Of a stretch of DNA of 64,000 nt, positions 54,060 to 61,553 are shown one piece after another. The position numbers and the translations under genes were made by a program. This DNA comes from Saccharolobus shibatae B12 (GTDB lineage: Archaea > Thermoproteota > Thermoprotei_A > Sulfolobales > Sulfolobaceae), in assembly GCF_019175345.1 (NCBI RefSeq), contig NZ_CP077717.1:2014001-2078000 (forward strand). Direction: 5' to 3'. Position 1 is the stretch's first letter, and each line of letters starts with the position of its first letter. The notes under the pieces were generated by a model. That model did not search any database. It saw only the letters and a list, made by a program, of their open reading frames with translations, and was not told the DNA's origin.

Positions 54060-54410
54060 TTAAAGCTGACTTTCTCCCTACCCTGGAAGGGTGAGGTTCC
54101 CTCTCCAGAGGGTTCATCGTTCCACCATTGATTCGGGTTTACATCTCTCATTTGGTGGGCAGTCGAGTGGATCAGAGATCCACTCCCATCTTAAAGGGTA
54201 TGGACTTTCATTCATTACGTCTAGTCGATTAAGAGATAAAGAGAAGGGGAATGATGGATGCTCTTCCCACAGTCTCATTAAACCCTCAATCGAGCTGGAG
54301 AAGAGCGTCATCAACATCATTAAAAATATCTCGATAAAGGGGTATATACATATAAGGGGACCATCCATCTCTTTGGCGAGGCTTTTCGCCCCTTAATCCC
54401 AATTTTGTAA
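54060..54410 (+). ncRNA. Structured repeat region, possible IS200/IS605 end and guide-RNA relic
   Basis: No protein makes sense here. The region contains stable hairpins: a 9-bp perfect stem GAGTGGATC-AGA-GATCCACTC at 54165-54185, ACCCTGGAAGGGT near 54079, CCCTCTCCAGAGGG near 54099, and GGCGAGGCTTTTCGCC near the end. Its last 157 bases (54254-54410) align with 49396-49540. GC-rich compared with surroundings. I read it as an IS200/IS605-derived RNA-like remnant, but an expressed small RNA is not excluded. Confidence 0.4.
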
Positions 54411-54497
54411 GTTTAACATTAGTTTAGATAGAAAATTGAGTAATCCACAAAGCAGTTTTCCACAAAACTCTTTTACTCCAATTAGATCCTTTAGGTT

Positions 54498-55133
54498 ATG
54501 AGACCTTATGTAATAATATTTAGCACAGTATCGATAGATGGTAGACTCGCAACGAAAACTGGTTATAGCGAATTGAGTTGCCCTTATGATAAGCAAAGAC
54601 AACATGAGATAAGAAGTGAGGTTGATGCAGTAATGGTGGGAGCTAATACGGTAAGAGTAGACAACCCATCATTAACTGTAAAGTATAGTAAAAATAGGAG
54701 AAACCCCATTAGAGTAGTGGTGACTAGAAGTTTCAATCTAGACCCTTCATACAAGATATTCACCACACCACCCTCAACAATAGTCTATACTTCTAATTAC
54801 GAAAGCGAAAAAGCCGAGGAATTAAATAGGAAAGGAGTTATCGTTAGGAAATTCCTTCATTTAGATGACCTTTTAGAGGACTTATACAACAACTTCAACA
54901 TTAGAAGACTAATGGTTGAAGGAGGCGGACATTTAATATGGTGGTTTATAAAAGACAATCTTTACGACGAAATTAGGATAACAATTTCTCCTAGAATTTT
55001 TGGAAATGGAGTCAGTTTTACACAAGGAGAAGGATTTATTGGTGAGGATTCGCCTAGACTCAAGTTAATTGATGCAAAAATTTGCGAATGTGGGAACGAA
55101 GTCCATCTTACGTACGAGAAATATATGAAATAA
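54498..55133 (+). CDS. arfC: RibD C-terminal type reductase, likely 2,5-diamino-6-ribosylaminopyrimidinone 5'-phosphate reductase
   Basis: 211 residues. It opens [21 protein letters not shown], contains the NADPH-binding [20 protein letters not shown] and [21 protein letters not shown], and ends with ..[12 protein letters not shown]-like residues ([14 protein letters not shown]). Stand-alone archaeal RibD_C proteins of this length reduce the ribosyl chain in riboflavin synthesis. Monocistronic, with a likely leaderless start at 54498. Alternatives in the dihydrofolate reductase-like superfamily exist, but the match is good. Confidence 0.87.
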   Translation: MRPYVIIFSTVSIDGRLATKTGYSELSCPYDKQRQHEIRSEVDAVMVGANTVRVDNPSLTVKYSKNRRNPIRVVVTRSFNLDPSYKIFTTPPSTIVYTSNYESEKAEELNRKGVIVRKFLHLDDLLEDLYNNFNIRRLMVEGGGHLIWWFIKDNLYDEIRITISPRIFGNGVSFTQGEGFIGEDSPRLKLIDAKICECGNEVHLTYEKYMK

Positions 55134-55500
55134 AAATATTTAGATCATATTATTAGCGATTATTCGAGACTTCTCTCCAATTCAGTTGCATGTTGGATAC
55201 TCAATAGAACGTAACTATTTTTTGCGAAAAATATTGTAAAGTCTTCATATTAGAATTATTATCTGCTATTCTATAAAGAATATAGGTTGTTTTTTATTCG
55301 ATATCAGTGCTAAACTTATACTTTCTGAGACTTTAAAGAGCAAGACTTTCTCCCCAATATAAGGAAAGGTTTTTGTGTAATTTTAGAAATGTCGTTGCCC
55401 TAGACTATAAGCAAGTATAATCAGACCTAACTAATATGTTTTATATAAAAGTCAGACTATTGAAGAGAAGAGAGAATAAAATCTTAAGATATAATAATAT
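55134..55500. other. Intergenic region containing a MITE copy
   Basis: Apart from the repeat at 55317-55419, this 367-base gap between the reductase gene and the convergent vapC has no recognisable gene. Confidence 0.4.
55317..55419. repeat. MITE-like palindromic repeat, 103 bp, copy 2
   Basis: Runs from TATACTTTCTGAGACTTTAA to TAGACTATAAGCAAGTATA. The two ends are imperfect inverted repeats of about 35 bases (TATACTTTCTGAGACTTTAA vs TATACTTGCTTATAGTCTAG, right end reversed). Almost identical, in inverted orientation, to 61441-61545. Its left end matches the outer end of the transposase relics at 2748 and 56682, so it is probably a deletion derivative of that IS. Confidence 0.7.
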
Positions 55501-55905
55501 CTATTCATCTAGATTTTGTATAATAATTCTCTCTCTATCGATCTCTTTTAACTTGTTATCTAAAGAAAGTAGCTTAAGGTTGTAGGCCTTTGCAGTGTAG
55601 TAAAGGATCAAGTCTATTAGGTCACTATGTCTTTTATCATTCACAGCATTTATATAAGCTCTTGTAGGTATTCTCAGCAAATGATAAGTTTTGTTTATGC
55701 TTTTTAATCCAGTCCTCACTGCACTAAAATCTACTTCAATTCCTTGTTTTATTAGTCTCTTAATCACCCACATTGCTTCAAGTAAGGACAACTCTATAAA
55801 GTAAACCTCATGATTATAAAACTCCCTTATGAGGTTTACTACTTGCTCGCCTACGTCTATGCCCAGAGCTGGAAGTATAAAGCTAGTATCAATTAGGATT
55901 CTCAT
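55501..55905 (-). CDS. VapC-type PIN-domain toxin
   Basis: About 134 residues from the ATG at 55905 (MRILIDTSFILPALG); an upstream ATG at 55926 adds a basic heptapeptide inside the antitoxin gene. PIN signatures: LIDTSFILPALG (Asp), ELSLLEAMWVIKRL (Glu), DKRHSDLIDLILYYTAK (Asp) and LKLLSLDNKL (final Asp). Overlaps the AbrB-type antitoxin gene by 17 bases, as a type II pair. Probable RNase toxin. Confidence 0.83.
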   Translation of the reverse strand: MRILIDTSFILPALGIDVGEQVVNLIREFYNHEVYFIELSLLEAMWVIKRLIKQGIEVDFSAVRTGLKSINKTYHLLRIPTRAYINAVNDKRHSDLIDLILYYTAKAYNLKLLSLDNKLKEIDRERIIIQNLDE

Positions 55906-56131
55906 ACTTACTCTGCTCCTCTTCACTTATTTTTTCTACCTCATCTAATGTGATCTTAGTGAACTTCTTGCCTTTTAATGAAAGCAGTATAGCGTCATTA
56001 TGTTCCAAAATTATCTTATTATCCTTAACGTTTAAGGATAAAACATCGCCTTCCTTTATGCTGAGCTCTTCAGCTACAGCCTTGGGAATATGAATTGTAA
56101 GCTTCTTACCTACACGTACTTTAGTCTTCAT
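55889..56131 (-). CDS. AbrB/MazE-type antitoxin (VapB)
   Basis: 80 residues. N-terminal swapped-hairpin AbrB domain: VRVGKKLTIHIPKAVAEELS, IKEGDVLSLNVKDNKIILEH. The C-terminus EVEKISEEEQSKYENPN is acidic and presumably wraps the toxin. TATA-like TTATATTAG... lies ~20-30 bases upstream of the ATG at 56131, so transcription is probably leaderless and autoregulated. Confidence 0.83.
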   Translation of the reverse strand: MKTKVRVGKKLTIHIPKAVAEELSIKEGDVLSLNVKDNKIILEHNDAILLSLKGKKFTKITLDEVEKISEEEQSKYENPN

Positions 56132-56681
56132 AATTTAAAATGAGTTAGACTAATATAAAAATATTCTTACTCATCAATGCATAGTTATGAGCCCGGAAGA
56201 GCCTTATACTCTTCTCTTCATTAGCAGTTGTTCTACTTTAACGTAACTTAAAGATTTTCAGCAAATTTAGTGCATCAACTAAACACATCTCAACTAATCT
56301 GAGGAGTTTATCCTCATATTTTTAATTAACTAAACACTAAACTAAAAACTTTATCGGTAGTGCCGGGAATTTTGTATTGCCGAGGAAAATTAGAACAACT
56401 GCTATCTTCATAATAATTACAAAGAGTATTACGAGGGACTATCTCAAATAGTGACTATTGGAAAATCCTTACAGCCTAAAGTAACCTTAAAAACTCTCTA
56501 AAAATTTATCTTAATCTATTAAAAATATATTGATAGTAAGGAGAAAAGACAGGGGATTCAATGAAAATTATGTATTTATCACATAAAAGAGTATTACAAT
56601 TGTTTAAGATGAGGGAGATGTGTATTAATAAAATACTACATAAATTTAGTGGGAAGATGCTGGGAATTACATTCTTCAATC

Positions 56682-56860
56682 AGACTTTAAAAAGCAAGAT
56701 AATTTCACTCAATATTGATATCCAAGGTTCACCACGCCTTTTCATGCTGTGAGTTAAGTTACTAACCCTCTTGGATATGAATCGTAAGAACCTCTTAGTA
56801 TCCTACTTTAAGGTGTTGAAGTCAGTGTAAATCTTTGAGCATAAATTTATTCTTGAGAAT
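56682..56860 (-). mobile_element. Decayed transposase C-terminus (IS relic, copy 2)
   Basis: Second copy of the relic at 2748-2930. The minus strand reads KIYTDFNTLK.DTKRFLRFISKR then RVSNLTHSMKRRGEPWISIL, with one stop. The outer end CAGACTTTAAAAAGCAAGAT corresponds to the MITE end. The rest of the 790-base gap 56132-56919 holds no convincing gene; a short ORF at 56561 on the plus strand is a by-product. Confidence 0.55.
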
Positions 56861-56919
56861 GTATACTTTGGGGATATTTACCCGCTTACCCAAACATCTC
56901 CCTAAAATAGATAATGTGA

Positions 56920-58083
56920 TTACCAAAAGGATAAAGATATTTTAAGTCTTTCAGATAGTGATTGCCCCGCCATACTCAAGATGAAAGCTGATATGAAACG
57001 GTAGAAGGGTGCATGGCTCATAAGCTCTAGAATCCTATCGTCCTTAACATTAGCGTAAGCTATTCCCAGAGCCGCAGAGATTTTATCTAGATAAAATAAG
57101 CAATTGCCTTCTGCGAGAACTTCATTTATTATATTAAATAGAATATCCGGCTTGTCCGCTAAACCTATGAAAGAGATCCCAATTTCAATTTTCACGTTAC
57201 CTTTTGACTTCCGAAAGGCTTCCAAAGCAATGTCTAAGTATCTTTCCTTTTTAGTGTATGCATAAGCTGTATTAGCGGAAAGTGCGTATAGCATAATATT
57301 TGTACCTTTGTCTCTATGTTCAATCCTCTCCATACTATCAATCAACTTGTCAACCTCGTCAATTTCATTGAAGATGGAGTGATAGGCTACTAACGAGTAA
57401 GCAGATAAATAGAACTCGTAGCTATGTTTCTTTAAGCCTTCCCTTAAACTCTCCACGAACTTCTCACTTTCTCTAATTCTTCCTAAACCTCTTAACGCTA
57501 CTGCCAAAGTATAACTATTTTTAATTTTCTCCGTTTTTTCTCTTTTTACTCGTTCATTAAGTATAAGAGCGTCTTCGACCAATTCTGGTCTTCCTGGTTC
57601 CTTATCAAACCTAATTGCTATACTCCTCAGGAATTCGGAAATATTGGGTTCATTATTATAAGATGGATTATCTCTTAACAATCTCATGAAATCCTCCATA
57701 GGATCGTAATCGTCTAATAGGTGAGAACATTCTGCGATTACCCCATTTAAAGCTAACCTGGTATACGTAGGTTTCCTTCCACTGACGCATTCGAGTAGAA
57801 TGAGTGTATTAGAAACTAAAACATCATTCTCTACTTCTCTCCTACTTTTCCGAAGTATTGTAGATGCAGTGTCCTTATCTCCCATTATTAGGTAAACCTC
57901 AGCCAGTTTAACTAAGTGATCAGCAGAATGAGATCTCTTCTTTAAGATCTTATAGTACTCGTCCAGCTCATCTTTAGTTAAGCTATTTTCCGAAGCTCTG
58001 TATAGATAATAATAAATCTCAGAAAATCTCCTTTCATAGGCAGTTAGACCCCTAGTGAGTTCCTCAACTTCTTTGAAGTCCAT
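56920..58083 (-). CDS. Helical-repeat (TPR-like) protein
   Basis: 387 residues, all alpha-helical, cytoplasmic. Tandem helical hairpins resembling TPR/SEL units are visible: HLVKLAEVYLIMGDKDTAST, SYTLAVALRGLGRIRESEKF and NIMLYALSANTAYAYTKKERYL. Repeats are loose, so the exact class is uncertain. The C-terminus is LSMAGQSLSERLKISLSFW. Probably a protein-interaction scaffold; no partner is suggested by neighbours. Single gene with a short AT-rich promoter. Confidence 0.6.
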   Translation of the reverse strand: MDFKEVEELTRGLTAYERRFSEIYYYLYRASENSLTKDELDEYYKILKKRSHSADHLVKLAEVYLIMGDKDTASTILRKSRREVENDVLVSNTLILLECVSGRKPTYTRLALNGVIAECSHLLDDYDPMEDFMRLLRDNPSYNNEPNISEFLRSIAIRFDKEPGRPELVEDALILNERVKREKTEKIKNSYTLAVALRGLGRIRESEKFVESLREGLKKHSYEFYLSAYSLVAYHSIFNEIDEVDKLIDSMERIEHRDKGTNIMLYALSANTAYAYTKKERYLDIALEAFRKSKGNVKIEIGISFIGLADKPDILFNIINEVLAEGNCLFYLDKISAALGIAYANVKDDRILELMSHAPFYRFISAFILSMAGQSLSERLKISLSFW

Positions 58084-58687
58084 AGATATACGGTAAAATC
58101 CATAGGAAAAATAATTTTCAGTGTGTTTTTAGGAAAATCTTCACTAATTTAGTAGCTAAAAAACACTTATAACAATCTAAGTATTTCTCATCGCGTTGAA
58201 CAATCATAATTTTTGTATCAAATAAGTGAACAGCTTTTTATCATATTACGAAATTTCGCCTCAAATCATTAAGATATTGTCAAGAGGTGAAGAGATTTAT
58301 GAAAATATCTTTAAAAAGTGGATTTAGTAATAATTAAGGAAAACGCGGGTTACTATCTTATTTAATTATAGTCTAATACTTTACATGGAAGACTGGTGAA
58401 GAAGGCACAGAAGATCCGTAGTTTGTAAGGATTTCCTTATTGACGCTAAGAAATTAAATTTAATAGAAAGTGCCGGAAAAGGGGCGATTCAGGTCTCCTT
58501 TGCGAATTGTAATTTGTGAATAGTATGGACATAAAGGTGTCAACATTATTAAGCATGTATTCCCTTTATAAACCGTTTTCACTCAATTAAATTCGTCATA
58601 GTTTTTGAAATATAGCAAATTTACAATAGAAACTTGAATGACCTAATAATAATTAATATTTTTAATAAAAGATTCTATAATATTTTA
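58084..58687. other. Intergenic region, no gene recognised
   Basis: About 600 AT-rich bases between two minus-strand genes. No ORF with plausible codon use, no clear repeat of the families seen elsewhere, no tRNA-like structure. Confidence 0.35.
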
Positions 58688-60361
58688 TTACAATTCCTTC
58701 ACAGTTTTAATGAAATATTCTTTATACTGTTCTCTTAATACTTTTTTATCAAATTTACCTGTACTAGTCTTAGGCACAGAGTCCGTAAATATTATTTCAG
58801 GTAGTTGCCATTTAGGGAATTTTTTAGATAAGTGTTCTAAAATCTCTTCTTTAGTTATATTTCCTTTATATTCTGGCTTAACTACTATAAATGCTAAAGG
58901 TCTTTCTTGCCATTTAGGATGAGGTACACCAACTACAGTAGCTTCTAATACTTTTGGATATGCCATTAAGTAATTCTCCATATCTACGCTTGATATCCAT
59001 TCTCCTCCACTCTTTATCAAATCCTTTAACCTATCAACAATTTTTATGTATCCATATTGATCGATGGTAACCGCATTTCCGCTTTTCCACCACAGATCGT
59101 ATCCCTCACCTATGAATGAATCAAAAGTTCTGGGATCCTTATAATATTCCTTAACTACCCAGGGGCCCCTTTCTAAAAGTTCACCTACGGTTCTATTATC
59201 CCATGGAACATCTTTACCATCTGGAGTAATTATCCTCCTTTGAATAGGAAATACTGGAATTCCTTGCTTAGATTTCATTTCCTCATACTCCTCCTGACTT
59301 AAACCTAAATAATACTTTACTACATTTATATGCGATAGAGGAGTAGTTTCCGTAGAACCGTAGCCGTGAATTACTTCTATACCGAATTCTCTAAGCCCCT
59401 TTATTAACGATAGTGGTGGCTCACTTCCCCCTATAAGTACCCTTAGATTAGCAAATTTAGGTCTTTCCTTTAACGATGATAAATAATTATGAATGGCAAT
59501 CCAAAGAGTAGGAACCCCATTGGATACTGTAATATTTTCATTTATCAATAGATCAACTATTGGTTTTAAATTATCTATACTGTAAATGCCAGGAAATACT
59601 TGTTTTGCTCCTACCATAGTAGCAGTGAAAGGCCAACCCCAACCATTTGCGTGAAACATTGGAACTAATTGTAGCAACGCGTCATTAGTATTAATAGGTA
59701 ATGATTGTATTACAGCCATTGTATGTAATACTATTGCCCTATGCGAGTAATATACTCCTTTAGGCATTCCAGTAGTACCAGATGTGTAACAAGCAAAACA
59801 AGCAGACTTTTCATCTATTATGGGAAATTCATAATTTGGTGAGCTATTACTTAATAAATCTTCATAGTGATATACTTTAGAAATTTTTGTAGATGGGGTG
59901 CTTTCCTTATCTGTCATAACTACTACCTTTTCGAGGCCTATTCTATCATTAACTTTTTCCACAATAGGTAATAGTTGCTCATCAGTAAATACTACGGTAA
60001 TTTTAGAGTGCTTAGCAATATATGATAACTCTTCTGGAGATAGTCTGAAATTCATTTCTACCATAACAGCACCTATCCCGCTAATTCCAAAGTAAAGTTC
60101 AAAGTATCTATGAGTATTGTAACCTAACGCACCTACTCTATCCATAGGTTTGACACCTAAGGTTTCTAATGCATTAGCTAATTTCTTTACTCTCTCATAG
60201 ATTATTCTATAATTATATCTCTCTAAAGTACCATCAATCTTTCTCGACTTTACTTCTCTCTCCCCATAATTTTCCGCTGCATGTTGAAGTAAATTAATTA
60301 CATCAAGCTGAAAATCATCCATCATAGTTGACGGCAAACCTTTTATAAATACCTTCCCCAT
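58688..60361 (-). CDS. Medium/long-chain acyl-CoA synthetase (AMP-forming)
   Basis: 557 residues. P-loop CFACYTSGTTGMPKGVYYSH, gate motif and A5 VIHGYGSTETTPLSH, hinge DLWWKSGNAVTIDQYGYIKI followed by VDRLKDLIKSGGEWISS, and the C-terminal PKTSTGKFDKKVLREQY with the catalytic lysine. This is the fatty-acid CoA-ligase branch rather than the acetyl branch seen at 12154 and 22008. One residue of the hinge (GDNAV to GNAV, TGD to SGN) departs from the usual TGD. It probably feeds the HCDH/crotonase fusion with acyl-CoA. Confidence 0.88.
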   Translation of the reverse strand: MGKVFIKGLPSTMMDDFQLDVINLLQHAAENYGEREVKSRKIDGTLERYNYRIIYERVKKLANALETLGVKPMDRVGALGYNTHRYFELYFGISGIGAVMVEMNFRLSPEELSYIAKHSKITVVFTDEQLLPIVEKVNDRIGLEKVVVMTDKESTPSTKISKVYHYEDLLSNSSPNYEFPIIDEKSACFACYTSGTTGMPKGVYYSHRAIVLHTMAVIQSLPINTNDALLQLVPMFHANGWGWPFTATMVGAKQVFPGIYSIDNLKPIVDLLINENITVSNGVPTLWIAIHNYLSSLKERPKFANLRVLIGGSEPPLSLIKGLREFGIEVIHGYGSTETTPLSHINVVKYYLGLSQEEYEEMKSKQGIPVFPIQRRIITPDGKDVPWDNRTVGELLERGPWVVKEYYKDPRTFDSFIGEGYDLWWKSGNAVTIDQYGYIKIVDRLKDLIKSGGEWISSVDMENYLMAYPKVLEATVVGVPHPKWQERPLAFIVVKPEYKGNITKEEILEHLSKKFPKWQLPEIIFTDSVPKTSTGKFDKKVLREQYKEYFIKTVKEL

Positions 60362-60423
60362 AAGTAATTTATACTGTTTAAGAAATTTAAGTATTTCTTC
60401 TATTTTAATCTATCAATAGATAT

Positions 60424-60894
60424 TTATTTTTGTCTATAAGCCTCCTTGTATAATCTTTTTAGCTCCTCTCTTCTCACTTTTCCGCTTTCAGTTAAAGGTA
60501 AAGAAGATAAAACTATATTCTTCTTATACCATTCTAACAAATCTTCATGATTAACGCTAGACCTTAACTTAACAAAAGCAATAAGGACATCATCTTTTTC
60601 CGCATCAGAAATGTCGGTAACCCAAACTTTCTCAATAGCAGGATATCTTAAACTAACATATACCAGAAAACCCGGGGAAACACTAAGACCATAAACCTTA
60701 ATCATATACTCCCCCAAATGCATAAATCCATTTCTCAATAATTTCCATTTGAGCATTATAAAACCAACTATCCCTAAAAGCCTTTTTTCAGTCTCTGCAA
60801 GATTATTAAAATATCCACCAACTAGATCTGGAGACTTAATAATGATCCCTCCAAACTTAGAATCTCTACCATTTTCATCAATAATTTTAATCAA
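60424..60894 (-). pseudogene. C-terminal fragment of a second acyl-CoA synthetase
   Basis: 156 codons align with the C-terminal third of AMP-forming ligases: KIIDENGRDSKFGGIIIKSPDLVGGYFNNLAETEKRLL (parts KIIDENGRDSKFGGIIIKSP, VGGYFNNLAETEKRLL), then ..VWVTDISDAEKDDVLIAFVKL and the end PLTESGKVRREELKRLY. The A8 hinge (GD..DG) is damaged and the P-loop half is missing. The upstream break at ~60895 coincides with a transposon-like repeat. Non-functional relic of a paralogue of the gene at 58688. Confidence 0.7.
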
Positions 60895-60909
60895 GATACC
60901 TGGACATGG

Positions 60910-60944
60910 ATGCCGTAAGAAGCATCGCTAACTTTTTCTGATCT
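60910..60944. repeat. Short dispersed repeat, weak copy 3
   Basis: AGCATCGCTAACTTTTTCTGAT resembles CCGTTGCTAACAGTTTCTGAT at 3029; it marks the break of the acyl-CoA synthetase relic. Confidence 0.35.
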
Positions 60945-61060
60945 CAAAATACAACGCTATTAACACGAATAGCCTTAGAGAAATTTCAAGAGCTTAATAG
61001 TATATCTGAAAATCAAGGTAAAAGTTAAAAAATATCAAGCTATAATTCTGTTATTTACTA

Positions 61061-61354
61061 CTAATAATTAGAAAAAAGTATAAGTTTTTCTATAGTTTTT
61101 ATGAGAATCTTTAAATGTGGCGATTTTCCTATAACTACCACATGAAAGCCTTCAGTAATAGTGCAGATACTGTGAGACTTAGTTAAACCATAAGCATGTC
61201 CCCTTAAAATACATCCATATAGTTCCCTAAATCTTACTCTCAAATCTCTGGTAATACTACTATTGGACTTAATATCAGTGTAAGTTCTTGTACTCCTTTT
61301 CTTAGTAAATTCAAGGTTACTATTTAATTTAATTATTGCTAAGATCCTTAGCAA
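61061..61354 (-). pseudogene. Possible middle fragment of the broken acyl-CoA synthetase
   Basis: Open for 97 codons. The segment RFRELYGCILRGHAYGLTKSHSICTITEG resembles the A5 neighbourhood of ligases (..G.GLTE...V.T...EG), with K for E in GLTE; shown by parts YGCILRGHAYGLTKSHS and CTITEG. The order with respect to 60424-60894 is right for one gene interrupted by 60895-61060. The first ~35 codons do not look homologous. Weak evidence; it could be a chance ORF. Confidence 0.35.
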
Positions 61355-61372
61355 ACCTTAAGTGATAGAGTA
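61335..61372. repeat. Direct repeat flanking the HCDH/crotonase region, copy 1
   Basis: ATTGCTAAGATCCTTAGCAA ACCTTAAGTGATAGAGTATGTTGC is shared with 63692-63735 (ATTGCTAAGATCCTTAGCAA ACCTTAGGTAAAGGATTACGTAGC). It contains the near-palindrome GCTAAGATCCTTAGC. The two copies lie on either side of the 61554-63527 gene in the same orientation. Confidence 0.55.
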
Positions 61373-61440
61373 TGTTGCTATTATTACGATTAAAGATTAT
61401 ACAGTATTCATTTATCTCTCCATAAGCGAAAACCCTACTA

Positions 61441-61545
61441 TATACTTGCTTATAGTCTAAAGGGCAACTACATTTCTAAAATTACACAAAAACCTTTCCT
61501 TATATTAGGGAGAAAGTCTTGCCCTTTAAAGTCTCAGAAAGTATA
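61441..61545. repeat. MITE-like palindromic repeat, 105 bp, copy 3
   Basis: Inverted relative to 55317-55419 and nearly identical to it. Begins TATACTTGCTTATAGTCTAA and ends CTTTAAAGTCTCAGAAAGTATA. TA dinucleotides flank both ends. It lies 8 bases beyond the stop of the HCDH/crotonase gene and may act as its transcript end, since it can fold into a long hairpin. Confidence 0.7.
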
Positions 61546-61553
61546 TATTATCA

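Noticed and set aside
54091-54396. 101-codon plus-strand ORF upstream of the riboflavin-pathway gene
   Set aside because: It covers the hairpin-rich repeat that aligns with non-coding DNA at 49396; the shared part is not in a conserved frame, so the ORF is accidental.
56561-56752. 63-codon plus-strand ORF
   Set aside because: It overlaps the transposase relic that codes on the other strand and has no recognisable sequence.
58084-58687. Possible tRNA or small RNA gene in the long gap
   Set aside because: No cloverleaf, GGTTCGAATCC-like arm or stable GC-rich stem could be found in this AT-rich region.
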